A stretch of 64,000 bases of DNA from Bimastos eiseni (lineage: Eukaryota > Annelida > Clitellata > Crassiclitellata > Lumbricidae). The stretch's first letter is position 1. Every line of letters starts with the position of its first letter. This document shows, in pieces, positions 22,101-32,199 of the stretch. The notes beneath the pieces are model-generated. The model made no database searches. It saw nothing but the letters and a program-made list of their open reading frames with translations, and had not been told where the DNA came from. A program made the translations under genes and the position numbers. The stretch spans positions 38,529,439 through 38,593,438 of the forward strand of contig OY365806.1 of NCBI GenBank assembly GCA_959347315.1. The letters run 5' to 3'.

Positions 22101-22898
22101 GGTAAGGAAGGCAAGGGAAAGGGAGGTAAGGCAGGTAAGGGGAATAAAGGAAGGGGAGGTAAGGGAGGTAGGGGAAGGGGAGGTAAGGGAGATAAGGAAA
22201 GGGGAGGTAAAGGAGGTAAGGGGAATAAAGGAAGGGGAGGTAAAGGGGGTAAGGGAAAGGGAAGTAAGGGGAGGGGAGGTAAGGGAGGTAAGGGAGGTAA
22301 GGGGAAGGGAGATAGAGGGGGTAAGGGTAGGGGAGGTAAGGGGGGGAAGGGGAGAGGAGGTAAGGGGGGGAAGGGGAGAGGAGGTAAGGGGGGTAAGGCG
22401 AGGGGAGGTAAGGGGGGTAAGGGGAGAGGAGGTAAGGGGAGAGGAGGTAAGGGAAGGGGAGGTAGAGGAGGTAAGGGGGGTAAGGGAAAGGGAGGTAAGG
22501 GGGGTAAGGGGAGAGGAGGTAAGGGGAGAGGAGGTGGGGGAGGTAAGGGGGGTAAGAAGATGGGAGGTAAGGGGGGTAAGAAGATGGGAATTAAGAAAGG
22601 TAAGGGGGGTAAGAAGATGGGAGGTAAGGGGGGTAAGAAGATGGGAATTAAGAAAGGTAAAGGGGGTAAGGGGAGGGGAGGTAGGGGGGGCAAGGGGAAG
22701 GGAGGTAGGGGAGGTAAGGGGGGTAAGAAGATGGGAGGTAAGGGGGGTAAGAAGATGGGAATTAAGAAAGGTAAGGGGGGTAAGAAGATGGGAGGTAAGG
22801 GGGGTAAGAAGATGGGAATTAAGAAAGGTAAGGGGGGTAAGAAGATGGGAGGTAAGGTGGGTAAGAAAATAGGAGGTAAGGGGATTAAGAAGAAGTGA
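19197..22898 (+). CDS. Orphan protein with Asp-rich, Lys-rich and Gly-Gly-Lys repeat tail
   Basis: An uninterrupted frame of about 1230 codons from ATG 19197 (frame open from 19143; the earlier part lacks an ATG) to TGA 22896. I do not recognise the family. In order: about 740 residues of mixed composition rich in Pro, Ser, Asn and Arg, with poly-Pro pieces and no membrane helix; a two-copy duplication of about 63 residues starting HGIE(Q/R)(E/K)ISN (19711-19908 and 19909-20094); a basic region with two copies of RAKRGRYG; an Asp/Gly run (21538-21650); about 80 residues of KKKDKN-type repeats; and about 330 residues of G-G-K, G-R-G-G-K and KKMGIKKGK repeats. The highly basic tail suggests binding to a polyanion such as nucleic acid or mineral, which is inference only. 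More than 2 kb of non-repetitive sequence without a stop argues for a real coding exon. A strong 3' splice site lies just upstream. The GGT-AAG codon pair makes the tail a string of consensus splice donors. Confidence 0.6.
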   Translation: MTVANLNDYYINKSGNACSQFDLLSEPQSRPLDCLLDLFDSPGLSFAPELNNIISGALARKSQGSCRGLKRSESSLSERINLLPLLSNTGATAISRNTSFVPQTEPSELKRPIPIYLPRPASVVTASCALNPSGSLVMPFQTSGRWNPLRVGLRMAALVNACPNEPLSISASHGIEQEISNSAIFRLNAAPIIVYPKLRPPPGVRHPPLPMAFPSKIHHRQMLQLNNSAQSRLPEAHGIERKISNNSTFRLNTAPFVVHRKLPPPPRATPPPLRKVYPSKTQNEQRLQSINSAQSQLPDKDAGMAHSGQADPTLLNLGSEEHWTSASTTKSIQADTTTVTDFSALGNVPAACLRQAEPRTRYSALNLLRFPYQPPPPPPLNKATNAMLPVQKHDRSAVNETGNMVPLSKLHTQIVSHSHASRVVNASYSFRNQNNAANLRFPNRRAFDQVVKQSGGRLQNPSFVSNQAEHVVFNHRRQNATFRSASKKSRNVTHRNHEESDIMLTYRLCQNMEVAPQTFQTQAGNTSSSNSNHQPREIMRGMNSDIIVIQPSFENLSPVHQFHHHESRQISNHTNSIALNSLPLQHNGPLACAVSQSVCLKPPSQNLFKNHGSSTTPEYHIKRSFLYPSDGSLVPQSPNIAQATQIQQLDLSTADKAPHLRSRSIIANTNSMSLSSKYAAHQKRPHLPTACHSAYFRLSEAAPRSFIFPTNCPPFRHDDVKVNRSANSLHRNRNVNNDKRDKRVRGGKRAKRGRYGCGDDGGKRAKAVRGGRRAKRGRYGGNDDDDDDDDGGGDDSGGGGGGDGGGDDVSGDHDDGGTGSKKKGKKGKEKKDKDKKKDKNKKKDKNKKKDKNKKKDKKEKKDEKENKGKKIDKKKEKKKGKNKEENKVKNKGKNKGKNKGKGGKGKSGKGDKGKEGKGRGAKEGKGRGGKAGNEKGGKGGKGKGGKEGKGRGGKGSKGRGGKGGKGRGGKEGKGKGGKAGKGNKGRGGKGGRGRGGKGDKERGGKGGKGNKGRGGKGGKGKGSKGRGGKGGKGGKGKGDRGGKGRGGKGGKGRGGKGGKGRGGKGGKARGGKGGKGRGGKGRGGKGRGGRGGKGGKGKGGKGGKGRGGKGRGGGGGKGGKKMGGKGGKKMGIKKGKGGKKMGGKGGKKMGIKKGKGGKGRGGRGGKGKGGRGGKGGKKMGGKGGKKMGIKKGKGGKKMGGKGGKKMGIKKGKGGKKMGGKVGKKIGGKGIKKK
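21655..22895 (+). repeat. Coding purine-rich repeat: (AAAGACAAAAACAAG)n then (GGAGGTAAGGGG)n
   Basis: The plus strand is nearly free of C and of isolated T: first 15-bp aaaagacaaaaacaag units (21690-21780), then units of 9-15 bp built on ggaggtaag, and last a higher-order unit of about 60 bp containing aagaagatgggaattaagaa repeated five times (22550-22830). The antisense strand and two other sense frames are open as a result. Recent expansion is suggested by near-identical adjacent units. Confidence 0.9.
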
Positions 22899-24240
22899 GG
22901 TATGGGAGGTAAGTTGGGTAAGGAGAAGTGAGGTAAAGGGGCTAGGATGAGTGGTGGTAAGGGCAGAGGCAAGATGGGTAAGCGGTTTGGTGGTAAGGTC
23001 TGAGACAACAGGAGTAGGAGAGGCGGGGAGGCAAGGCAACGGGAGGCAAAAGAACGGGATGCGGGAGAGCTACGAGAGGTAAGAGCGGTGTGGGAGGTGA
23101 GGCGAGGGTAGGGAAAGGTAAGAGGTAACGAAAAAGAAAGACAAGCAAGGGAAAGACAAGTAAGGGAAAGTCAAGTAAGGGAAAGGCAAGTAGGGGTAAG
23201 ACAAGCAGAGGAACTAAGGGCGGTAAAGCGGGCAAGGCAGCTAAGGAAGGCAAGGCAGCTAAGGGAGGCAAGGTGGCTAATGGATGCACGGGAGCTAAGG
23301 GAGCAGAAAAGGTAAGAGGAAGGTAAGTAAGAGAGGCGCTTATGCTTTTTAGGGAGCTAAGGGGTAGGGAGCTAAGTCAGCCAAGGGAAGCATGGGAGCT
23401 AAGGGAGGCAATTGAGATAAGGGAGGAAAAGGGGTAAGGAATTAAAGGGGCAAGGAGAGGTAAGGGAGCCAAGGGAGGTAAGGGAGGCAAGGAAGCCAGA
23501 AAAGCTAAGGAGCCAAGGGGGCTAAGGCAGGTAAAGGGATAAGGGAAGGCAGGTAAGCGAGGAAAAAGAGCTTAGGTGCTCCAAGCGCTATGGGATCCAA
23601 AGGAGGCAAGGAAGCTAAGGGAGCTAAGAAAGCGAGAGGGGTTAGGGGAAGGCAGGGGAGCTAAATGAGGCAAGGGATACAAGTTAGGGATCTAAGAGAG
23701 CTATAAAGTGGTAAGGGAGCTAAGGACCCTAAAGAAGTTAAAGAGGTAAGGGGAAGACAGGTAAGAGAGGCAAAAGAGATGAGGGTGCTAAGGAAGCTAA
23801 GGGAGGTAAAGGAGGTAAGTGGAAGGCAGGCATAGGAAAGATAATTAAAAGGAAGAAAAGCAAGAAAAAGAAAAGCAAGGGAAACGGAGATGAAGGGAAA
23901 GACGATGAAAAAAGCGATAAAAATACGGATGAATAAGTGGCCGATGCTGAAGAAACGGACGAAGGAGAGACCAAAGATGAAGGCACACAAAAGGAAGAGA
24001 AGATGAAGAGACCGGAGCTGAACAACTTGCGAATGATTGTGATTGTTAAAAAAGTTGCAAAGATGTTACGATAGACGGACAAACCGCAGAAGACGACAAA
24101 GATGAAAAATAAGGCAACGCCAAGCAGCATTAGACGCAGAAGAGAAAGAAGAAGTACCAAATATAAAGGAACATGATAAAACATAAGAAAAAGATGAAAA
24201 TGCCGAAAAGGTTGACAATTAAATTACTGGTAAGTTTGGA
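22899..24240 (+). other. Decayed continuation of the purine-rich repeat
   Basis: After the stop the plus strand keeps the same character for 1.3 kb, with ggtaag, gctaaggga and aggcaag units that become less regular. Perfect donors AGGTAAGT occur at about 22909, 23317 and 23813. Near 23850-24040 the frame again gives Lys/Asp/Glu-rich pieces such as KRKKSKKKKSKGNGDEGKD, interrupted by stops. It could be intron plus further exons of the orphan gene, or a repeat that has lost its frame. Confidence 0.5.
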
Positions 24241-24244
24241 TACT

Positions 24245-24985
24245 GAGTCATGTGTTTGACTTTCAATTCATAAGTTGAGCCTTTGATTTCGGAGCTCGGC
24301 TCAGTAATAACTTCCTGTTTTTGATAGGCTAAATAAAATCAGGAAAGGGATTAATAGAATCAGCGCAAAATCAAGGAATTTAGCTTAAACAATGATTTTC
24401 CACAGATCTAGCTTCCAGCGCCGTATTAACCCAGGGCAAGGCCCCTGGGCTTCGATTTTCTTTGGGTCCCTTGAGGGTTTACATTCCTAACGCCCTTCCC
24501 AGTTTCCCCGCGAATTTCACACTCTCCTTTCGTACAATTTACTAAAATATTATTACAAAGGAGTAATAAATGGAGTAAGAAAGAAAATTATATCTTGTCA
24601 GACAGCCTTAATAAAAATGCGTAAACAAATGTAGGTCTACATGTTTGATAGTGTCCTGCATTTCATTGTTAACAATAGTTTGAAGCATTATCAGTGCAAT
24701 AAAGTAGTTGGCGCACACCTCCATGGTGGGCGTGTTTACTTGAAGCTTGGCAGTTATTCTCTAATAAGTTACTCTTTTCTTAGCTAGGAATCATAGGCTA
24801 CACTACAAGTCTACAGGATATAATAGCTAGAAATTTCGCTACTGCCGTTGTTTTTCACGGGTGGTGGTAGCGTTTTACTGCGTCTAAAACTCAAATTTTA
24901 TTATCGCCTTTTCGGTGACTCTATTATCGCCCATTCGCTGACCCCGTGCGCGCACTAGGCTCTTAACTATTCATCGTCGGATCTG
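24245..24985. other. No gene; possible hAT-like terminus near 24418
   Basis: The sequence cagcgccgtattaaccc at 24418, followed by agggcaaggcccctgggc, has the look of a hAT element end (CAG start, then a G/C-rich short palindrome). No matching inverse end or 8-bp duplication was found. The rest is AT-rich unique sequence. Confidence 0.3.
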
Positions 24986-24989
24986 CACG

Positions 24990-27225
24990 CGCTTCGGAGC
25001 TCGGCTGGGCCAATACCCCGTCGAACCCGAAATATCTTATTCAAGAATAAAATATGTAGTCCGAAACAAAACGTATCGTGCTCGATGCTGAAACCTCCAT
25101 CGCCGGTCCAGCATCCCCTTCGCGTTTGCATCCTCAATGTCCGCTCGCTAGGGAACAAACCTGACTGAAGCCAGCAATTCTCCGTCAGTCATTCTGTTAA
25201 CACCTGACGGTTATCTCTGTGCTGACCGGCCACGGCCTCTCGGCCGTGACGAAAGCCGTCCGCATGGTGGGATCTCCATATTCCACCATAAAACTGTTCT
25301 ACCAAGCACGAGCTTGGTACCTTTACTCCTACCACCTTTGAACACCTCTCTGTTCCTGTTACTTCTGGGTGCCAACGGCTACTTGTCGTCAGTCTTTATC
25401 GCCCCGACTCTTAGAGAGAACATCGCCTACCTTCTTCGGCAAATTCTCTGAGTTCCTATCTCTCCTATCTGTTCTCTTCTACCCGGTCTACCTACTAGTC
25501 GACCTCAACATACACTTGGACAACAGTGATCTTTCTGATACTGCAGCCATCACTCATCTTCTTGACTCCTTCTCTTTTGTACAGCAAATATCTGTGTCAA
25601 ATCACACTAGATGACACACTCTTGATGTCATCATCACACCTACAGATGCTCTCATCTAGAACCTTTCCATCTCCAACCCTTGCCTCTCGGATCACACTCT
25701 GATCAGATCGACAATCTGTGTCATCGACCCGTGATGTTGTGAAGCGTCGATGCTACACAGACTTCAACCTGGGTGCATTCATTCAGGACCTTCTTGCCAC
25801 CGAACTTTTCCGAATGGCCTCTACATCTCAACCTGCACCTGATCCTGACAAAGTCTTCCTGCTCTACGATTCCTCACTGCAAGACCTACCTACTGGATTG
25901 CCACGCTCCTCTACGCACCATCAACATACAACCAAGAGCAGGATGTCCGTGGTTTGATGGGGAATGCTCGAAGTCAAAGAGGGAAACCAGGAGACTCGCA
26001 AGACTGTATCGTCGTTTGAGAACGGCCGAAACTCGAGAATCCTGGATTAATCATCGAGTCAGCCAACGACACCTCTTCCGGGAGATGCGTGCCGAATTCA
26101 TACGTAGACGTTTTGGTGATGCGCAGGGAGACATAAACACCTGGAACATCTTGAATTTACTCCTCCACTCATCTACACCAGACTGCCAAGCCGGCACACC
26201 AAATGAGATTTTAAATTCTTTCCTAGATAAAGTCAGCGGTGTTAGAAATAGCACTGTAAACTCTCCTCCTCCTCCTCCTGAAATACCTATCCTTACTACA
26301 TTCTCACTGGCAACCTTTGACCCTGTCACTTCTGACTACATTGCTGACCTACTGACTAAGTCCACATCCAAACACTGAACTTGACCCTATTCCTACCTGG
26401 CTTCTAAAATCTCAACTTCATCTCTTTGCCATCATCATTGCATTCCTAATCAACCTAAGCTTCCTCAAATCCCTGAACTCTCACTCTCTACATCATCTTC
26501 TCTACTCTCTCCATCACTCACTGTTCGGGGTTTTGGAGTCATCTTCGATTCAAACCTTTCTCTCAAATCTCAAATTGCTGCAATCTCCTGGACATGCCTG
26601 TTTCATCTCCGAAGAATCCGACAACTACGCTCTGTTCTTCACTCTGCATCACTAAAAACACTGATACACTGCCCTATTCTGAAACGATTTGACTACTGCA
26701 GCTCAGCACTCTATGGCCTTCCTGAATGCACACTGCTTCCGCTAACTAGAACACTGCATCAGGCTGCACGACTCTGCCATGGACTCTCCTACCGAGACCA
26801 TATCACACCTGCTCTTCGTTCTCTACACTGGCTTCCTGTCTGTGAGCGTATCTGCTACAAGCTGGCACTCCTCATGTACAGAGCGCGCACAGGTTATCTG
26901 CCGTCTTATCTGTCCTCCATGGTCACACTTCGCAGCTCTGTTAAACGCCGTTCCTCTCTTAGATCAGCCTTTGCTGGAAAGTACGTGGTCCCTAGTACAC
27001 ATCTTGTCTTCGGCCGGCGGTCATTCACTGTTGCTGGTCCCTCCATCTGGAACTCTCTACCTCCTCATGTTCGCAGCTCTCTTTTGCTCAAACCTGAAAA
27101 TCTACCTCTTCCAGTCTGCCTATGGCTCTTAGTGGTTGCCCGGCTTCAAAGTGCACTTCTGAACTTTCTGTAAGGAGGGCATTATCAAATTACAGTAGTA
27201 TTGTATTGTAATAAAGGTCCCATTA
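24990..27225 (+). mobile_element. L2/CR1-like LINE with the RT core deleted
   Basis: Plus-strand pieces follow the LINE order. First is an apurinic endonuclease start (LRVCILNVRSLGNKP near 25120), then a later endonuclease block (LLVDLNIHLDN; TLDVIIT near 25500-25630). Next is the linker (PWFDGECSKSKRETRRLARL at 25940-26020) and the run-in to RT (LDPIPTWLLKSQL at 26380). It jumps at about 26460 to the region after the palm (GVIFDSNLSLKSQI, then LHWLPVCERICYKLALLMY, GPSIWNSLPPHVR). The palm with the catalytic aspartates is absent, so about 500 bp were lost. Stops and frameshifts elsewhere confirm a dead copy. The 3' end is followed by ttgtattgtaataaa, a short repetitive tail. Confidence 0.8.
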
Positions 27226-27229
27226 TTTT

Positions 27230-28185
27230 AACCTTTTTGAATTAGCCGAGCATCAAATTCAGGGTCATTCATGTACTCTTGGAAATGAATTATTTCCTCA
27301 GGGGTTCTCTGGTGTTGAGGTCTTCTGGGTTAGGTATCCACCAGCCTCTCGGCTGCCTCCCTCAGTTGGTCACCATTAACCGTGGTCAATTTTGAATGGA
27401 AGCCGAATTTTCCAGAAACTACATTATGCCTACAGCTTCAACTGAATTACTGTTAACAAGTGATCGATCATGGGAAGAAACACAATGACCTACAAATCTC
27501 CCTCCTTGAAAAAAAGCGGTAGGGCCTATCTTCAAAATTGCCATCATTTTGCCTGAGCTTCATACTACCTTCTTCCTTTCGTTGGGTAGCTTCTTCGTAC
27601 ACCAGCTCCTTTTCAAGACCAATTTTGATATTTCCTTTCTTCTCAAAGACCTCAAATGTATCTCTTAAACTGGTGACTTAAATAATTATTCAATGGCATT
27701 AAGAGCTTCGCATTTTCGTTCAGATCAATTTTTGTGCTCTGCAGCTTTATTATTGTCTGATAAAATCTTTTCGTGACGACAGACCAGAACACCAGTAAGA
27801 TGCAATTTGATAAAATACCTCTTGCCTCGTACCTCGTGCTTTGGCTGCTTCGTCCAAGTTTTCTGTGAATTTTGCTAGAACTATCTTTATTTTTTCATAT
27901 ATTTTATCCACAGCTGATTGCCTTTGAAGCACCAGAGTGGGCAGACCATCTATTGTTAATCGTGAGCAGCATTTGACAATAGGCAAGCCATCACGGGCAT
28001 TGACTAAAAGTTCCCACGGTTGAATTTGAATGTCCTCCGAAATGACAATATCAGTGTACTTAATTAGCGTCCAGCAACTTACGCCACAAAATCTAACCAC
28101 TGCCGTAATTATATGGTGATGCTCTTTGTGGACCCTATGCCTTAGCCCAGTCAACCTTATGGATAATACGGCCCTGCTAGCTTCT
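27230..28185. other. No gene recognised; one 134-codon open frame on the minus strand
   Basis: The minus-strand frame at 28154-27750 begins MTGLRHRVHKEHHHIITAVV and is the only notable one. It has two Cys-poor helical-looking halves and no recognised domain; its length could be chance in this composition. Nothing else was identified. Confidence 0.3.
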
Positions 28186-28189
28186 AGTT

Positions 28190-28620
28190 ACACAATGAGT
28201 TTTCCATCATTCCAGCTTCTGCATACGCTATGATGTTTTCATTAATTCACCTGCTATTTACACACTGATTTCTTCATCAATTCAGCTTCTATTTACCCTG
28301 TAATTTTTCATCACGCCAATTTCTAATTACACTTTGATTTCTCCATCAGTCCAGCTTTAATCTGCAACTATAATTATTCATCAATCCGGCTTCTACTTTT
28401 ACTATGATTGTACATCAAGTGAATTTCTACTAACACTCTGATTGTTCCATCAACCCAACTTCCATCTACACTATTTTACGTCGATGCAGTTTCTACTTAC
28501 ACAATGATTTTGCTCATCAATACAACTTCTAACTGCACTGTATTTTTTCCCATTAATCCAGCATCTTGCAACATTAAACTTGATGATAGGCCTTACGTGC
28601 GGTTCGGATATAAAGCCGGT
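28190..28620 (+). repeat. CAGCTTCTA satellite array, copy 3
   Basis: Eleven units of about 35 bp: cagcttctatttacac(a/t) followed by atgattttttcatcaatt(c). It ends at the ccggtacgt edge of a GCGCCAAAACG array. Confidence 0.78.
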
Positions 28621-28719
28621 ACGTAACTTTTGGCACAGCCGTTTTGGCGCCACCGGTTTGAAGCGACCGGTTTGACACAGAACGTTTTGGCGAAGGTCGT
28701 ATTTACACAGACCGTTTAG
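28618..28719. repeat. GCGCCAAAACG short-period array, copy 4 (inverse)
   Basis: Starts ggtacgtaacttttggc and continues with units cagccgttttggcgc, accggtttgaagcg, accggtttgacacag, aacgttttggcg, and degenerate cagaccgtttaga. The unit series cacagaacgttttggc is the same as in copy 2. Confidence 0.74.
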
Positions 28720-29455
28720 ATACAGAAATTAATGTTGTAACTTGTACATGATAGTTGATAAAAAGTATTTGTTTTTTAATTTAAATTTATATAATGAATT
28801 TACCCTGTATATCAAGCTTACAGGAAGTGGTCAAAGCTGATACTGCCCAAAGCCTCTTATTTTCTAGTATATCTCTTGGTTCAACTTGTTGCTTATCTAG
28901 TTACATGTTCTCTTGCCAATTCTTATGTTCCTTTGCAGTGATGCGTCAGACACAGTAGAGTGTTTAAAAATAATAATTTTTGAAAACTCAAGTGGCTAGA
29001 TGCTCAAATGCGGATGTTTGGTGCACTAAAGTACTCCTAAAATATTTAAGATATTATTAAGTTTAGTGGCAGCTCAACAGGATATATATATATATATATA
29101 TATATATAGCCCTGTGTTTTAGTTGTCCAAAAATAGCTGGGGGTCAGGTCAAAAGTTAACTTTTACTGATTACCAAAGAATAATTTACCGTTTCAGCGTC
29201 ACAAATTCATCCACATTATTGTTTTAGCGTCCCAAATTCATTACACCTGACTATGGCGGCTTCATAAAATACAATACAGCTCGGCAGTTATAACGCGCTT
29301 TATCACGACAAGTCGTGCTCGAAAGTGCACACGTCTCGATGACGCAACTGCAGTTGTAAGCCTAATGCAAAGCAATTGTGTGCGAAGGAGTCCAACCCGC
29401 TCGCTCAGCGCACACTGAACGTTATGCAGCCACAGGCATGGCTGCATGTTACCAC
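28720..29455. other. No gene recognised; (TA)n at 29080-29107
   Basis: AT-rich DNA with a pure TA run of about 13 units. No coding region or other repeat was recognised before the LTR begins. Confidence 0.4.
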
Positions 29456-29457
29456 AT

Positions 29458-29886
29458 TGTAAACGTATTTTGGACATTGCATAGTTTAAGTCATTTCAAT
29501 CGTTATTATATATATATATATATAAATGATATCTTTAGTGCCACGCATGAGCGCTGCGCCGATCGATTTGTAGGCGCTAGCCCCAGCTGCTGTTTTCGAC
29601 TGTATCGCACCTGTGCTGATGTCAGATTGCGCGCGAAATTTGTAAAGAGTTGCTGGCTAGCAATTTTAGTTGTCATGCGTTATAGACCCTATGCAGTTCT
29701 AGCATTGTGTGCTGTTCTCGTTGAAAATTGCAATTTGTGTTGGATGATATTTTTGGTTGAAAGGAATAAGAAAAGTTAAAAGAAATCGCAGTTGTTTCTC
29801 TAGATTAGAAATACAGTCTAAAAGTCGATCGATAGTTATGGAAGGAGGCGATATCTGAATGTTGGTCCGTTTGCTGGAACGAGACA
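29458..29886 (+). repeat. 5' LTR
   Basis: Runs from tgtaaacgtattttggac to ttgctggaacgagaca and matches 35510-35939 throughout. It contains a (TA)n stretch at about 29505-29524. Compared with the 3' LTR it has a different length of TA run and a small replacement near 29680-29700, so the LTRs have diverged since insertion. Confidence 0.85.
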
Positions 29887-29892
29887 TTTATT

Positions 29893-29912
29893 TGGTGGTA
29901 GCGGTGGAATGC
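29893..29912 (+). other. Possible primer-binding site (tRNA-iMet-like, weak)
   Basis: A few bases after the 5' LTR the sequence tggtagcggtggaatgc partly matches the complement of the initiator methionine tRNA 3' end (tggtagcagaggatgg). Several mismatches make this tentative. Confidence 0.35.
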
Positions 29913-29954
29913 AAATTCATTGTATCCGAAGAAAAAGTTGGATATTTACAGTTG

Positions 29955-30235
29955 GAGATTTACTGTCAGAGTTTTGCAGTTTAAAGTTTTGTTGAAGATT
30001 TCAAGGAGTTCTGCTGAAAATTTGCAAGGAGTTTTGCTGAAGATTTTCACGGAGTTTTGCTGGAGATTTTCAAAGAGTTTTGGTGGAAATTATCAAGGAG
30101 TTTTGGTAGAAATTATCTAGGAGTTTTCTGGAAATTTTTAAGGAATTTTGCTGGATATTTTCAAGAAGTTTTGCTGGAAATTTTCAGGGAGTTTTGCTGG
30201 ATAGTTTTAAGAAGTTTTGCTTGGAGATTATATTC
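29955..30235 (+). repeat. Leader minisatellite, unit about 27-30 bp
   Basis: About nine units of ggagttttgctggaaatttt-caa (variants ggagttttggtagaaattat, gaagttttgctggatagttt) lie between the 5' LTR and gag. The array is in the untranslated leader of the retrotransposon; one frame is open through most of it but is repeat-derived. Confidence 0.85.
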
Positions 30236-30411
30236 ACCAGTATTTTCAGTTGATCTACGAACGAGAAACACTTTCTTCACCACTCGCTGTGAATCGACAG
30301 ACAACCCGAAGGCAAAGACATCCAAGAGGAGAGGTATAAAAAAATTTTTGTTCGGCACCAAACAAAATCACCGTCCAAGTTTTACTTTAACAAAGAAAGT
30401 AAATAAGTAAA

Positions 30412-31978
30412 ATGGAGAAAATAAGTGAAGAGAGGCAGGCAGACATTAAGAAAATGTCTACAGACAACATAAAGTGTCAGTTGGTAAAGGCTGGACGTCA
30501 AGAAGAACAATTAGCCGGCATGTCACGTGCTGATTTAATGCAAGCCTTAGCTGAGAAGAAGAAGAAGGTGCTGTGGGAGGTATCAAACCTATAGAAAAGC
30601 CTGTAGGAAAGGCAATGACGATGGAGATGTTTATGCAATGGATGATGATGAAAAGACTGAAGAGAGAAAGAAGGAAGAACAGGAAGAAGAACGACGGAGA
30701 AAAGAGGAGAAGCAAGAGAAACATGAAGCAGAACATAGAAGGCAAGACGAAGAGCGTAAGAGACAAGAAGAGAAACAAGAAAATGAACGTAGAAGGCAAG
30801 AAGAGAAACAGGAGGAAGAGCGCAAGAGACAAGAAGCTGAAAAGAGATGTCAAGATGAACTTGAGACACAGAGGCAACAGTTTGCATTACAGTTGGCCCA
30901 AATAAAACAAGACAGAGATAAAGCTGGTGCAAGGCGTACGAGTCAGCTGAATGAGATTGAAGCTGCACGCAAAAAGGAAGATGAAGCACGGAAACAAGAA
31001 CTGATAGATAGGAATAAAGAACAAGAGGAAAGGAAGCAGTTTGTAAAGAAGAGATGAAAAAAGCCGAGGAAGCTAGACAAGAACAGGAGGAAAAAGAAGA
31101 AGGAATTAGGCAAAAACAGTTGAAAAAAGGAAGAAGCAATTAGACAAGAAGAGTTGAAACTGCAAAAGGAGTAAGATGAAAAGGAAGAAGCAGAAAGGAA
31201 AGAGTGTCTTAAAATTATACAAAGAAAGTTAGAATTAAAGCAATTGCAATTGGATGAAAATAAAAAGAACAGGGAAGCAGAAGAAATTAGAGCAAGTAGA
31301 ATGAGAGATAGAAAAGAGAAAACTCCAAGACAGTGAAAAGTTGGTAGCTAATTTAAAGAAGATTGAAGATGCAATGAAGCATGTGTTGCCGAGAATGCCG
31401 ACAGAATATATGGAGGTTCCGTTGTGTTTTGAAATAGTTGAGAACGCATTTCATAGCTTCAAAGTAGATCAGCAGCTATGGGTGAAATTGAGGTTACCAC
31501 TGATGACTCAGTTTCTCTGGAAATCAAAAGTCATGACAATTTGGAAAAGGGAAAAGTTATCAAGAATCTTCCCGATACTCTGGTGCTCAGAACCAGTTTG
31601 GACCATAGAGAGAACCGATATAACCCATCTCCAGTCAAAGAGAGAACAGAAGGAGCAATTTGGAGACAAGAGAATAATAAATCACCAAATCAGTATAGAC
31701 GACCGGAAGTGAATGAACAACGAGGTTCAGTGGTGAAGCATTGTTATAATTGCGAATCGAGCAAACATATAGCGAAGTTTTGCCAAAGCTCAATTCCAAA
31801 AGTACGCTATGATACGACGGTAAATCAAATCCAAATACCTAGAGATGTGGATAGTCAGAGAAGGACAAGAAACAGAAGTAAAGTCAGTAATGAAAATTGG
31901 GATTCAACAAGAAATTTGATGGCGACACCACAAAGTCAAGGAGAAATTGGAAAAAAACTGGAGAAAATAAAATACTGA
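30412..31978 (+). pseudogene. gag-like region with coiled coil and zinc knuckle
   Basis: Gag packages the element RNA into particles. From ATG 30412 the first piece has a SAP-like helix pair (MSTDNIKCQLVKAG; MSRADLMQALAE). A frame change near 30590 leads to a long charged coiled coil rich in RRQEEKQ-type repeats (30638-31057). After more frame breaks, a capsid-like piece appears at 31341 (LKKIEDAMKHVLPRMP; VENAFHSF). At about 31737 is a CCHC zinc knuckle, CYNCESSKHIAKFC. The capsid region looks shortened relative to usual gag. The charged coiled coil is unusual for Gypsy gag but is seen in several Gmr1-like and other vertebrate-type elements. Confidence 0.72.
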
Positions 31979-32199
31979 AACAGTCATGTCTCCAGTATGT
32001 TGAAGTTGAATTGCATGGCGCAATAGGAAAGCAACCGGTTAAGGTGAATGCGTTGATTGATTCTGGCACAGAAGTTCCAGTAATCAGTGGGAAACTGTTG
32101 GAAGGAATGGAAGTCGAAGAATTGGGTAAAGTGAATTTACAGTGTGTGGCCGGAGATGCAATACCAGCAAAGTTGTTCAAAGTTGATGTGAGGTTGTAA
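31979..32199 (+). pseudogene. Aspartic protease of the retrotransposon
   Basis: The frame at 31897-32199 contains VNALIDSGTEVPVISGKLL, with the catalytic D-S-G of retropepsins, preceded by a hydrophobic strand and followed by a beta-rich piece (QCVAGDAIPAKLF). This protease cleaves the Gag-Pol precursor. It follows gag in a shifted frame, as expected, and ends at a TAA; the C-terminal half of the domain (usual I-L-G block) continues out of frame. Confidence 0.72.

Noticed and set aside
21278..23039. Long antisense open frames (up to 576 codons) rich in Pro and Leu, and two alternative sense frames of 258 and 305 codons
   Set aside because: They are by-products of the C-poor, purine-rich repeat, in which the complement cannot form stop codons. 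The non-repetitive upstream 2 kb is open only in the sense frame of the orphan gene.
30458..31139. Antisense frames of 139 and 213 codons rich in Leu, Phe and Ser
   Set aside because: They mirror the Glu/Lys/Arg coiled coil of gag on the other strand.
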